From Perca fluviatilis (lineage: Eukaryota > Chordata > Actinopteri > Perciformes > Percidae), in NCBI RefSeq assembly GCF_010015445.1, contig NC_053133.1:25697082-25761081 (forward strand): DNA of 64,000 bases. The letters are read 5' to 3'. The notes under the pieces are model-generated. The model was not told the origin of the DNA and searched no databases. It saw nothing but the letters and a program-made list of their open reading frames with translations. The stretch's first letter is position 1. The number at the start of each line of letters is the position of its first letter. A program made the position numbers and the translations under genes. Of this stretch, positions 10,716-21,764 are shown piece after piece.

Positions 10716-11780
10716 GGTCATGCATAGCTGTTGGAGTACCACTTTAAGTGTGGGGCTTGCATGTTTACCACCATTGCACAGGGTTGTAACAGTGATATAT
10801 AGCCTAACCTCAGTTAACCTGACCTCTGGGAGTGGTGGAAAATTCCACTTGTGTTACTAGCATGGTTGGCATTTAACTGATTATATACTGTTATACGGTT
10901 TTAACACACTTTAAAGTGTATGCAGTAGTGTTTTCAGTCCTTGCAGCATAGAACCTTCTGCAATACTTATTTTGCTGCTTATTTTTTACAGCTCAGGTCA
11001 AGTAAACATGCAAAACTTAAGTACAAATTTAAGGTACTTGTACTTTACTTCAGTTAGTTATTTTCATGCCACTATCTACTTCTACTCCACTACAATGCAC
11101 ATTAGGTTTACACATACAAGGAATTTGCCTTGGTGTTTTGATGCAATAACAATAAACTTAGTAAGAAAAAAACAAGTCCTGCAACAGTCAAGAAACATAA
11201 ATAATACCGGACAACTGACAATAAAATATGAGAAAATAATATTATAAAATAATATCTGCAATTTATCTGTTTTAAAATTAAGAGCTGGACAGTTTTGTGC
11301 AGGGATGTGCAACGTATTAAGCAGGGAATGTGCAAAGGTTCACAGTAACAACAATATCAGAGAATATGTGCAACTCGAAGGAACCAATTCTGTGAAAATC
11401 GATGGCAACATTTCAGACACATAGTCAAAAGAAATGATCCAGAGAAACAATAATATGACTTTAAATAAATAGCAAACTAAATAGTTAAATGTTAATAGAT
11501 AACAACACATGTATGTAGAAGGGGGTGAATAAACAAGTATATAAAATGAATTATCAAGAGACAAAATTCATTACTCTTCCAAAAGTTCCCCATACAGTAT
11601 GATAGTTTTTAGTGTCTATAAGTTTGAGATACTTAATGCATTCCTTGAATTCACCTTAACATGAAAAGCGCTATATAAATAAAATGTATTATTATTATTA
11701 TTATTATTAAAAAACATTGCAATTCAGGGTAACATTTGTTGTTTTGTATTTATGTAATGTAAAACCACGCCCACCAATGT
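10716..11780. other. AT-rich intergenic sequence, retroposon tail at 11660-11708
   Basis: 'GAAAAGCGCTATATAAATAAA' followed by (TTA)n near 11665-11708 is the usual 3' tail of a fish LINE or SINE. The rest has no recognised gene. Confidence 0.45.
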
Positions 11781-11799
11781 GACAGAAAGAAAACAGACG

Positions 11800-11953
11800 C
11801 TAAAGTAAACATTCCGTGTGCCCCGATTGGCTAAGAAAAGGTCAGAGAGGGGGCCGCTGATTCGTCAGAAACCTGAGAGCTGTGGGAAGGGACCAACCGC
11901 GTTCCAGCACGAACCGGGTATAAAGAGCGCGAGGTAAACAAAGGAGACTTCAG
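11800..11953 (+). promoter_or_regulatory. sat1 core promoter with TATA box
   Basis: A TATA box (GTATAAAG, TATAAAG at 11919-11925) sits in a locally GC-richer stretch. An inverted CCAAT (CCGATTGGCTAAG) lies about 95 bases upstream. Initiation about 30 bases downstream would begin the transcript near 11950, leaving a 5' leader of about 185 bases before the sat1 start codon. The start site is an inference. Confidence 0.6.
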
Positions 11954-12055
11954 ATGAACGGCAGCGACCCAGCCGAGGGTGATAACTACTGGATGATCTT
12001 GTCTCAACAAACGCGTCCGGACCAGAGGCTGACTGTGGGGAAAAGGCCACTCTGA
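11954..12055 (+). other. upstream ORF 1 in the sat1 leader (33 codons)
   Basis: ATG at 11954 opens a frame starting MNGSDPAEGDNYW and ending KRPL at a TGA. The start context is weak (C at -3, A at +4). It lies very near the predicted transcription start, so it may not be included in every transcript. Whether it is translated is unknown. Confidence 0.4.
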
Positions 12056-12060
12056 AGCGA

Positions 12061-12195
12061 ATGAAGAAACTTCTAATCTTTCACTTCACATACAGAGGAC
12101 TTCTAACGAGAGGAAAAAAGAGTAAAAGAAGAAAATGGAGTATAAATTACGAAAAGCTGAACCCAGGGACGTGTCTGATATACTACGACTGGTGA
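12061..12195 (+). other. upstream ORF 2 overlapping the sat1 start out of frame
   Basis: ATG at 12061 (weak context, C at -3) opens a 44-codon frame beginning MKKLLIFHF. It runs across the sat1 start codon at 12135 in another frame and stops at 12193-12195, just before the exon 1 donor. Ribosomes starting here would bypass the sat1 start. The sat1 ATG itself has a strong context (A at -3, G at +4), so leaky scanning is plausible. Confidence 0.5.
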
Positions 12196-15100
12196 AGGTA
12201 GGCCGAGAACCACGACTGCGGTCGTTAAAATGATATTATTTACATTAACGGTTTTGTAACACGACATTTAAAGTCAGGCGACGCCTTTATAAACGATGAA
12301 TCACCCGTCTGTTGGTGACAAAGTGGCCGGTGGAAAATGTCCGGTGGATGTCCGAGTGTGAGATTAGTGACTGTGGTCTTTGTGTACAGCCAGACGAGTC
12401 ATATCCGGTTTAAGTGACGGTTTTCCAAATATGGTCAGTCTTACCTTCAGCTTATGTTCTTACCAAGGTTGATGCTCGTGAACCGTTATTACCGTTATAT
12501 AACTACTGACCGTACACGAATAACACGACTAAATGAATACGGTAACTAATCAGTATTATCACAGTCGTTTCGAGTAATCCAGTCTGTAAATAAAAACAAA
12601 AAAAACCTTCACACTCGAGATAACTCCTTCGACCAACAGTCCAAAAGCAGAATTAAAATGAATTAAAATCGTCTGAACAAAAAGAAAAGCAGGAAATAAT
12701 CACATTTAAGAAGCTGGGGCAGTTCATTGTTTGTATTTTTCCGTCTATAAATTACCTGCAAAGAATAATCGGTTATCAAATGAAATGTTTTGTCAATTGG
12801 AGTGGGATTGATAAATCAACCAGGGGTTTAGGGCTAACTATAATAAATATATATATCTCGATATCCGCATGTATGTCAGCTGATGAGTAGCTGTATGCGG
12901 ATATGACTACGGGTTTAGTTGCTCAACAATTATGAATCTTCATTTTTGAAGCATCCGTAACCCCAGAATTATAACTAAATTGACCAAAAATAACAGTGAT
13001 GCATGGCTTTATTCCATACAACTATCTTCCCAGGTAAAATCAATGATTTGATTTCATTGAATTTTGGGTGTTTTTATTCAATTTTTTTTATAGCATTTGA
13101 AAAACAAGTTTCAATGGTTTCAAAACATATCCTGACTAAACTTTGACAAGATATCAGTCTGTGGTCCACTCAACATCCTCTGATCTTAACTATTATGCAA
13201 AATAATTCATAATTTCGGCTTTTTTTGTTGTTTTTAACTCAGAAATAGGCCTTAAAAGTGACAAAAGTTTTAAAAACTCATTGAAAAAGCGACAAATGTA
13301 ATTTCAAGGGTTGTTCATGTTATGCATTTATATCAAATAATGAAGTTTTGATCTGATGTGTTAAACTCTCAAATACATATTTGTTTCGGCTTCAGAAATT
13401 CAGTTTTATTTTATATTTACTTTTCCGGTGCTAAAGAGAACACGTTTCCTTCTTTGTTCCCAGGAGCTCGCCAAATACGAAGAGATGGAGCACCAGGTGA
13501 CACTGACTGAAAAAGGTGAGTTCATCTTCTTAAATTTACCTTTTTTTTTTTCTTTTTCTTTTTTTATAAAGTATTTGCATAAAACCGATCCCTGTGTGTC
13601 TTTTCATATCACAACGTTCAGAACAAACTCAGCTTTCCGTACAGAGACGTCCACGCGTTTCCCAGAGCGATGTGTAAAGAGATAATTTGACCCCAAAAGC
13701 TGAAACGATGATGTTTGCTTTTCTGAAAGTCCTCTAATCTCTTTTTGAAAACAAACCGTAACTTATGATGTGTTGTACGAATTGTTTCGGTGCTTGAAAT
13801 GACCCTTCCAAAGTCTTATGTTATATACGATTTAATACAGTAAATAAATGTCTGAAATGCAATTTTATAATATCGCTTTTGGACTAGTTGTGCCAAACAT
13901 TGTTTGGACGAGCCGGCACGTCTTTTGTCCTCAGAGGATCAATCTGTCTATATACACATAAGGTGAAGAATTCTTTGTGTCATGCTTAAAGTTTTTATTT
14001 TTTATTTTTTTCCCTGCAGAACTCCTTGAGGATGGATTTGGTGACACCCCGTTTTACCATTGCATCATCGCTGAAATCCAAGGAGAGACCAGCAGTGACG
14101 GTAAGAGCCAGCCCTCCCTCCTCCTCCTCCTCCTCCTCCTCCTCCTCCTCCTGTACACAACTCTCAGGAGTCCCCTCCGGTTACCTCACTGGGAAACTGT
14201 TCAAGAGCGAATAACGCAATCCCCTTGCCAGATTACGTGACTGGCGTGTTGTTTATGAATTAAAGTTCTAAGTCTTTAAGCATCCTTGTTGTCCTCGGGT
14301 CAGAGTTGACCCATTTTCTAAAAAAGTTTCTATATCAGAAATTTGGGTTCCTTTCAACCAAATTGTAAATAAATAAAAAAAAAATAACGTGGATGGTTCC
14401 ACAAAATGCTCTTCACAAGTAAAAAAAACATGATCAGTTCACTACTTTCATTGAATCTGGGTGTTTTTTATTCAATTTGACAGCATTTGGGGGGGGAAAT
14501 AGTGTTGTAAACAGTGACAAATATCAGAAAAACTGCTTTTATAAACCGAGATCCCACCTTTCCTAGTCCCTCTCCTCTAGTTCTTGTGATGCTGAGGTCA
14601 TTAGGACTGATACCTGTGCTTTTCCACAGGTCTATAGTAGATGACTTGGCTTTGTTAATCCTTGCTGTAGAGAGCTCAAGCATTACTATGTCTAGAAAGT
14701 ACGCCAACCACTGTTTTATACAAAGCAAGTGGAGGGGGGGGAGCCAGCGCTGAGCTATCATTTTCTTGGTTGCTGTCGAGCCGGCTAGCCAAACTGTCTT
14801 CTGTCTCCCAAGCAGGTGTAATTTAGAGTCGTCATTAAGTAACAAGACAATCGGGTCAGTAGGAAGTCGACATCCTATCACATCAGATATTACTTATGTT
14901 GTTTTATTCCAGAACTCATGCACCTGTTCACACTCCCAGACCTTGTGCAGGAAAGTTCCAGTTTGTTCAGGTTGCAATGGTCAGTCCTTCCAGAAAAATG
15001 CAGAGGTTTTTTTGTGATTGTTGCAGGCAAAAATCCTTGATTATGCGCCACGTTTTCTTAATAAATGCGCTGGAATATGTGGGATATTTATGCAAAAAAT

Positions 15101-18100
15101 AGCCCGCCAAAAAAAAGTGATTTCCCCCCCCTCAGTCTGATACTCTTGCTTTTTGATGATGTTCACATGGCGTAATTACGTCACTTCATAACGTTCCCAT
15201 GGCAACAGGGGAAAATGGCTGCTCTCGTGTGAAGTAAACAACATTTTTCAACTTTCTGCTAAGATAGGTTACTTTTTTGGCAACGAAAATGCGGGGATTA
15301 TGAAATCATGCAAGCCCCGCATATTTTGCGCGGAAATCTCCCCCCCCCTCCCCCCCCGCGCATAAATATGCAGACTTTGGCTGATTATGCGTTGCCTTGT
15401 GCGATCGCGTAATCGTGTTTTTCTGGAGGGACTGGTTAGGGAGTAGGAATGGCTTTAGAGACTTATTGAAACTCAAATTTCTGATCTAGAAACTTTGTGA
15501 AAATGAGTGAACTTTGAGACAACAGGGGGGGGGGTTAATGATGTCCCCTCCCCAGAATAAGTTTGAAGTTATGGCAGCGTTGCTTCCAACATCTGCACAG
15601 ACAGACTGTGTTAACCTGAACACCATACAGCCTGCACTGCTTCCTGTTGTTGTAAAACTACAACAGATAAACATCGAAACTGAAGCCCGTTGGAGCGTGT
15701 TTGTTAAAGAGCGAGAAGCGCGGCTGCAGGTGCTCACTCTCTTCTCTAAACGAGCTCAGATTCCGATCTTATGGTTGCATACTTCGTGTGAAATTTTATG
15801 AATTCTCTTATCTCACTTGAGCGTTTCAAAAGGTTGTACTTATGTTTTTGCAATCGCACCCGAGTGTCTATCTGATCTGTTTTTTTTTTTGTACAAGTCT
15901 ATCTTGAAAAGGAGATCCAGATCTCAATGAGACTACCTGTTTTTAAATGGTTAAAAAAAACAAACTTATTTCTTCCCATTACAGATCTTTGTTACAAGTC
16001 AGATGATTCTTCTTTTACTTCACAACTCTGCTCAGTGTTAACAGGAAGATGTTCTTGACAAAACACAAGTCAGAAGTGGACCAGGCTACAAGGAGTAGGC
16101 TAAAGATGAGGGAGATGGATTAAAAAAAGAAATCTTTATAAACAATTTTCATTTGTCATTTTCAATTCTCTCTTAAACGATTAATTGTTTGGTCCATAAA
16201 ATGGTGAAAAACGTGGATCAGTGTTTCCCAAAAGTCCAAGACGTTCTAGAAGACACTAGAACAATATTCACATTTAACAAGCTGTTGTTTTAAGCTAAAC
16301 AATGATTATAATTGATTTTAAAAAGACTTGGCGGTTAATCGATGAATTGTTGAATCTTATAATAAAGCGATATGAATGTATAATAGTACATGCAGCAGCC
16401 GGATACTCACCCGTTTCCTCACCGTGTCTCTGCAGATCCGAAGGTGGTCGGTTTTGTCATGTACTACTTCACTTATGACCCCTGGGTCGGCAAACAGCTG
16501 TACCTGGAGGAGTTCTACGTGATGGATCAGTACAGAGGTAAGAACCCCCCCCCCCCCAACTCATCTAGTCCAGTCCACCTTTTTAATGAGCTGCTTCTTT
16601 ATTAATGAAGGACTTCTCTCTCTTCTCTTCCAGGACTGGGCATCGGTTCGGAGCTCCTGCGCCACATCAGTGATGTGAGTATGTTTTTACGAAGCAAAGT
16701 TCGGCGTCGGAACAATGTAAATATCTAAATGGGGCCGTTTTTTTTGCCCCAATTCCAGACCTTTTGAACAGCCGCTCTCGTCATAGGCCTCTATCTGACC
16801 AAGTAGTTACAGGAACAGTCCACTTCTAAACAGTTCTACTATCTACTCTCCCCCAAAACCAGTTTTTGCCATTTGCATTCACACTGGCCAAGTGGCCATA
16901 GGAACTGGCCTTTTGTTATTCTAATCACAGCCATCTTACCACCACTATGTGGACAAGGGGAAAGGCCGTGCCCTGAAGTAGGAGCTGAAAGAGTTACAGG
17001 AACTGTGGCCAGAGGAACTTAACCCTTGTGTTGTCCTTCGGGTCCCAGTGACCCGAAGGACAACACAAGGGTTATGTACTTCCCTTTACTTTGTTGAGAA
17101 TTGCTCTCTAAACCCTGTTTCTTGTTAAGTAAGTAAGTAAAGTTTATTTCTAGAACACATTTAAACACAGTTTAAGCTGACCAAAATGCTGTACAAACAA
17201 GAACTGTATTAACAAGGTGCTGTATTAACCCTTGTTTAGAGAGCAATTCTCAACAAAGTAAACTGAAGTACATAATCCTTCTGTGGTCCTTCGGGTCACA
17301 TTGGTTCAGCGATTTAAAGTGGTCTGGTGTTGTGCCCACTGCTAGAAGTTTCCCCTGGGAAAAGTAACACAATGTAAAGTTAACAGCTTCCAGCTACCGC
17401 GTAATCTCCGCCAATCTGCCAGCACAAAACTGAATATGACCGGAGCGTCAAACTCTACTTCGCTAAAGGGCCACGCTGGAAATGAGAATCATATTAAAGG
17501 CCACACACGTTCATTTTATTGACATGCTTTTATTTCAAAAAAAGTCAAGTATCTTTGACTGTATTATTGCATGTCTCACATAGCTTTCTCACTTAGTTTG
17601 GTCGACATAAAGTCCTGAAAACAGTCCAAATAAAAGTTCCTTAGCCATCGTAGGAAAAGCGCCAAAAGTAAGGAAAAAAGCAACAAAAACTAGGTGGGCT
17701 GGGGCGCCTAGGTAGCTCACCTGGTAGAGAGTGCACCCCATGTACAGAGGCTCGGTCCTCGCCACAGCGGCCGTGGATTCAATTCTGACCTGCGACCCTT
17801 TGCTGCACGTCTCTCTCCCCTTTCCTAAGCTGTCCTGTCAAATAAAGGCCTAAAAATGTTTGACACGTGTGGAATAGGAAGAAAGACTGTAAAACTACAA
17901 GGGAGATTAAGACTGTAAAACTACAAGGGAGATTAAGACTGTAAAAACTACAAGGGAGATTAAGACTGTAAAAACTACAAGGGAGATTAAGACTGTAAAA
18001 ACTAAAAGGGAGATTAAGACTGTAAAAACTACAAGGGAGATTAAGTGGAAGTAAAATATAAATGTGTCTAAAAGCATGAACATGAAAATAAAATGTCAGA

Positions 18101-18460
18101 CAGCGAGAGTCTCCGTGTTTGCTCGATATATAGTTTCTTATCGCCGTGCCAATGTGTGTGTATATATGTGCGCCAGCTCTACCAAAGGAGCTAACCCGGC
18201 CGCTAAAATCTAAACGATGCTCAAACTTTACTAGTGACTCCCTAAACCTTTTAATTGACCGCGACTCTCGCCTTGTCTTCCAGCTGGCGATGAAGACGCG
18301 CTGCACCGGCATGATGTTCGTGGTCGCCGAGAACAACGAGCCGTCCGTCCAGTTCTACAAGCGGCGCGGCGCCGAGGACCTCTCTCAGGAGGAGGGCTGG
18401 AGGCTCTTCCGGTTCGACAAGAACAGCCTGGTCAAGATGAGCACTCCGGCCGAGGAGTGA
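12135..18460 (+). CDS. sat1: spermidine/spermine N1-acetyltransferase 1 (complete, 6 coding exons)
   Basis: Sat1 transfers acetyl from acetyl-CoA to the N1 of spermidine or spermine; it is the rate-limiting cytosolic step of polyamine catabolism. Coding exons: 12135-12197, 13464-13515, 14020-14100, 16436-16537, 16634-16674, 18284-18460, all with GT-AG borders and matching phases. The sum is 516 bases, 171 residues, the same length as human SAT1. The GNAT fold is evident: [17 protein letters not shown] near residue 22, [22 protein letters not shown], then the acetyl-CoA motif [10 protein letters not shown] and [16 protein letters not shown], whose tyrosine (about 138) matches the catalytic Tyr140 of the human enzyme. 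The C-terminus reads KMSTPAEE instead of human KMATEE, a motif known to matter for turnover. Introns 3 and 5 hold L1, SINE and MITE insertions. Teleosts may have several sat1 copies, so the exact paralogue is not fixed. Confidence 0.96.
14115..14152 (+). repeat. (TCC)n just inside sat1 intron 3
   Basis: About twelve CTC/TCC triplets begin about 18 bases after the exon 3 donor (GACG|GTAAGAG). Confidence 0.9.
14480..14965 (-). mobile_element. L1-type LINE ORF2 C-terminal fragment
   Basis: Minus-strand translation gives [13 protein letters not shown], then [17 protein letters not shown] and [13 protein letters not shown], which match the C-terminal region of fish L1 ORF2 (zinc-knuckle-like HxxWxC and the 'W..PP....QW' block). 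It lies antisense within sat1 intron 3. The MITE at 14980-15437 adjoins it. No reverse transcriptase core is present, so it is a dead 5'-truncated copy. Confidence 0.75.
14980..15437. mobile_element. CAGTCCTTCCAGAAAAA MITE
   Basis: The left end CAGTCCTTCCAGAAAAATGC and right end TTTTTCTGGAGGGACTG are inverted repeats. The interior has repeated 'GATTATGCG' and 'AATATGCAG' motifs. A related left-end fragment lies at 62436-62600. Confidence 0.75.
17021..17299. mobile_element. fold-back MITE, AACCCTTGTGTTGTC family, rearranged
   Basis: A perfect 24-base stem with a 5-base loop occupies 17021-17073 (AACCCTTGTGTTGTCCTTCG on the left arm, its complement on the right). A second, longer inverted pair follows: 17074-17116 and 17229-17273 share TTTGTTGAGAATTGCTCTCT in opposite orientation, and 17283-17299 repeats GTCCTTCGGGTCAC. 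Between the arms lies a retroposon tail (GTAAAGTTTATTTCTAGAAC). Complete relatives have the same ends (19082-19280). Confidence 0.75.
17703..17862 (+). mobile_element. tRNA-derived SINE, same family as 106-291
   Basis: A-box-like GGTAGCTCACCTGGTAGAG and B-box-like GGATTCAATTCTGACC are followed by CCCTTTGCTGCACGTC and the tail CAAATAAAGGCCTAAAAATG. It lies in sat1 intron 5. Confidence 0.8.
17880..18042. repeat. 26-28-bp minisatellite, about 6 copies
   Basis: The unit GACTGTAAAAACTACAAGGG plus AGATTAA repeats six times directly after the SINE tail, about 240 bases before the last sat1 exon. Confidence 0.9.
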
Positions 18461-18900
18461 AGGCGGTCCGGCTTGGCGCCAGAGGAGCGGGAGACGCCAG
18501 AGTCCGAGCTGAGGCGGAGAGCTTGGCTGCTTTTTCTTGACGAGTCATTTAATTGAATCCGATTTTTGTCGCCACTTTAGCTCTCGTGGGTGAGAGCACG
18601 CGGTTGGCGGCGCCGCAGCAGCCTGCTCAGGAATCAGTCGGCCTCTCCGCGTCTCCTCTCCGGTCAGACGAACAAGTTCAGCTTTTCAAAAAGGGGAAAT
18701 TGTGTATCACAGTAATATGTTTCTGCATGTAGTTCACAAACTTTGTAAGCTTTTATTTTTATTTTTTGTGGTTGTTTTTTGCTAAAAAGTGCTGCAGCGA
18801 TGACGAATTTTTGTCGACTAAGTTAGCGTCGTCGCCCTGGATCCCTCGACAAAACCGCCACCTTTCTTTCTCTTTGGGTTAGTACAGAAAATAAAGCTCT
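18461..18900 (+). other. sat1 3' untranslated region with poly(A) signal
   Basis: Non-coding sequence follows the stop codon. AATAAA lies at 18890-18895 and is the nearest canonical polyadenylation signal; another occurs at 19927-19932, beyond two MITEs. The end of the transcript is an inference. Confidence 0.6.
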
Positions 18901-19081
18901 GAGGCAAACGCAAAGTTTGATACTTACTTACTTACACGTTTAGTTCAGCAAAATCTTCACAAATCGCCTGAAGTGAACGACGATTGGCTTTAAACAAACT
19001 AAATCACAGTCGCATGACTACAACTTTACCAGCGCTGAGCTTCCAACTTCTGATTTGATTTAGTGCACTTTCACAGGAGCC

Positions 19082-19280
19082 TTAACCCTTGTGTTGACTT
19101 CAGGTCACATTGACCCGAAAATATGGGACGTAGAAATAAGCGCTGAAAATGTGTAGAAGAAAAATTTTAACAATTTAAAACGTTGCAAAAGGCAAAAACA
19201 AACTGTGAAAAAAAGGCGTCAAAAACGTCGGGGAAAGAAAAGTGTTTTCAAAGTTGACAGGAAGACAACACAAGGGTTAA
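19082..19280. mobile_element. TTAACCCTTGTGTTG MITE
   Basis: The left end TTAACCCTTGTGTTGACTTC and right end GACAACACAAGGGTTAA are terminal inverted repeats with TTAA at both extremes. A single left end of the same family is seen at about 38725. Confidence 0.85.
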
Positions 19281-19562
19281 AGGTGCTCTAAGCGATGTCA
19301 CACATTTTTTAGGCTACTTTTTTTTATTGTTGTCAAATACAGCAAACATCTCACTAAAAAGCGCGGTCTCTGTAGACAGCCCAGGCTCCACAAACACCAA
19401 CAAAAACAAACTGGCCGACCTGCACCACCAAACATAACAAACAGTGTTCCAGCCAGTAACCAACAAGAATGGGGGGGGTTAGTGCGTGGAAGGAAGGGCG
19501 AGCTAGCCTCCGTTTTCTTTGACGATACTTCAACAGGAAGTGACATCGCTAGGCGCACTTTT
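19277..19562. mobile_element. TTAAAGGTGCTCTAAGCGATG MITE, abutting the previous element
   Basis: The left end TTAAAGGTGCTCTAAGCGAT and the right end CATCGCTAGGCGCACTTTTT are inverted. It begins at the same TTAA that ends the neighbour. A relative with GAGCTAGCCTCCGTTTT and CATCGCTTAGAGCACCTTTA lies at 39120-39330. Confidence 0.75.
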
Positions 19563-20477
19563 TTTGTTTTGTTTTTTAAATGGTTTGCAGGAGCCCGAGT
19601 GTAAACCCGAGGCTGTGAAGGCAGCCCAGTGAGTAGTGATGTGTTTAATGTCCCAACGGCCTCTGTATTCTGATTTAGCCACTTGCTAAGACCCGTAAAG
19701 GCTTCAGGATCTCTAAAGCTGGTGTTAACCACAGACTTTATTTCAGACGTCTAACCAAAAAAGCCGTTAACTTTGAGACGAGGGGACTGGAGAGCAACAA
19801 CTCCTTTCCAGGTTTTAGGACTCTGTCCTGCAGCACTCTGTCAACTCTGAAATCATTTCGTTTTATTTTAACCATTTCATTATTTGTATTTGATGTGCCG
19901 GAAGAGTTAATATGACATAAGTTTGCAATAAAACTAACTTATCACACATTTCGTAGTGGTCTCATCTTTTGGCACACTTTAGGCCTTTTTCAATGGAATT
20001 CCATTGCTAGGCAACAGCCTGGCCCGTGTCAGTTGATGTCATTCACATCCACTGCAACAGGAAATCAACTCGGGCCCATTTAGACTGGTTGTTTACGAAT
20101 GTGAAACGGGGTAAAGGTGTAACATGTTCGGGACTTGATTGATTCTTCCTAAAATGTAATAGCTAACAAATTAAATGGTTTTGGACTAGCTGTGACAGAT
20201 CTGTCCAGGGTCTGCAAAGGATGAGAGACCTAGAGAGAGGGCTTGTTTTACTATTTGAGGGGTCCAAAAACCAGGGAAGACAGTATACTTGTGGGGTCTG
20301 CACAGCCTTGTGGGGCCCAAAATGCTGGACCCCAACAAGGTTAAAGGGCTGTTTGAGGGTTAAGACTTGGTTTTAGGATTAGGGATAGAATTAGGTTAAG
20401 GTAAGGGGCTAGGGAATGCATTATGTCAATGATGGGTCCCCACAAAGATAGTGAAACAAACGTGTGTGTGTGTGTGA
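19563..20477. other. no gene seen; fish interspersed repeat at about 20255-20480
   Basis: 'CTTGTGGGGTCTGCACAGCC' to 'GGGTCCCCACAAAGATAGTG' and the following (GT)n form a common dispersed fish repeat. The remainder of 19563-20250 shows no coding signal. Confidence 0.45.
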
Positions 20478-21178
20478 ACTCAGCAAAAAGAAATTCCCCT
20501 TTTCAGGACACTTTAGTAAAAATCTAAACTTCAGAGATCTTCATTGTAAAAGGGTTTAAACAATGTTTCCCACTCTTGTTCAGTGTGAACCATAAACAAT
20601 TAATGAACTATACACCTGTCGACTGGTCGAAAAGACAGTAATGGCTTGCAGGCGCTAGGCAATTAAGGTCCCAGTTAAAAGAAAATGAAAGTAAAGAGAC
20701 CTTTCTACTGACTGGAAAAACACCAAAAGAAAGACGCCCAGGGTGCAAGGAGGCATGAGGACAGCAGATGTGGCCAGGGCAACACGTTGCAACGTCCCTA
20801 CTGTGAGACAGCGCTACAGGGAGACAGGAAGGACAGCAGATCGTCCTCGCAGTGGCAGACCACGTGTAGCGACAACTGCGGGACAGGTACAGGACGGCAA
20901 CAACTGGCCAGTCTGGTGCAGTACATGAGGAGATGTACTGCAGTACTTAATGCAGCTGCTGGCCACACCAGATACTGAGGGCTACTTTTGATTTTGACCC
21001 CTCCCACTTTGCTCAGGGACACATTATTCCATTTCTGTCACACATCTGTGAAAATTGTTCGGTTTATGTCTTAGTTGTTAAATCTTTTAATGTTCATGCA
21101 AATATTTGAGTATGTTAAGTTTGCTTATTAAAATATAACCGTGTGACAGTACGTTTCTTTTTTCTTTTTTTGCTGAGT
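20478..21178 (+). mobile_element. Tc1-like transposon with internally deleted transposase
   Basis: The ends ACTCAGCAAAAAGAAATTCC and TTTCTTTTTTTGCTGAGT are inverted repeats. The plus strand at 20743-20890 encodes a helix-turn-helix transposase start (RTADVARATRCNVPTVRQRY, then GRTADRPRSGRPRV), typical of the Tc1 N-terminus. The catalytic DDE region is missing and the frame goes straight into 3' sequence after about 60 codons, so the copy is dead. Confidence 0.85.
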
Positions 21179-21314
21179 ATATATTGAAGATGGCGTTGCA
21201 TGTTGACAAAACAATCTCACTTGAAGGTACATTTAGTAGCTGCTCTGGACCTTTTGATCCTTCCACGTGGTCTTCCTCAGCAGATGGAGTTTGCTCCGTT
21301 TTTAGGGTATTTTT

Positions 21315-21764
21315 AGTCTAGATCTACAACGTTCCACTTCCTGGAGTGCTCCGGTGACGCTGGAAATGCCGCCAGATGTCCCTCATTTCGTCCGGATGTC
21401 TCGTCCCCCTTCCTCTGTCTCTGTGTTGGCGTTCTAACCTCCGGCTGATTTGTGAGGACTGTGGTCAACTGCTCCTCAGATCTCTGCAGGGTAAATCCAG
21501 ACAGCTAGCTAGACCATCTGTCCAATCGGAGTTTTCTGTCGCACGACTAAAAACAACCTTTGAACGTACACACGTTCCACCAAAACAAGTTCCTTCCAGA
21601 GGCTATTTTGCAGAGGCTCTTTCAGGAGCTTAAGACGACTGTGATTGGTTTAAAGAAATGCCAATAAACCAGAACACGTTTTTCTCCCATGTCAAAAAAA
21701 ACGTTGGGGCTAGCCAGACCCTCCTCCGCAGCGCTGTGGAGGAAGGTCTGGCAATGCGAGACTA
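21315..21764. mobile_element. TAGTCT...AGACTA dispersed DNA element
   Basis: The sequence from TAGTCTAGATCTACAACG to GGTCTGGCAATGCGAGACTA recurs in inverse orientation at 29148-29560. Shared strings include GGAACTTGTTTTGGTGGAAC and AGCTAGCTAGA. No protein is encoded. Confidence 0.7.

Noticed and set aside
14468..14881. 137-codon minus-strand frame inside sat1 intron 3 as a possible host gene
   Set aside because: Its motifs match the C-terminus of L1 ORF2, so it is a retrotransposon relic.
20743..20928. Functional Tc1 transposase
   Set aside because: Only the helix-turn-helix N-terminus remains; the catalytic region is deleted.
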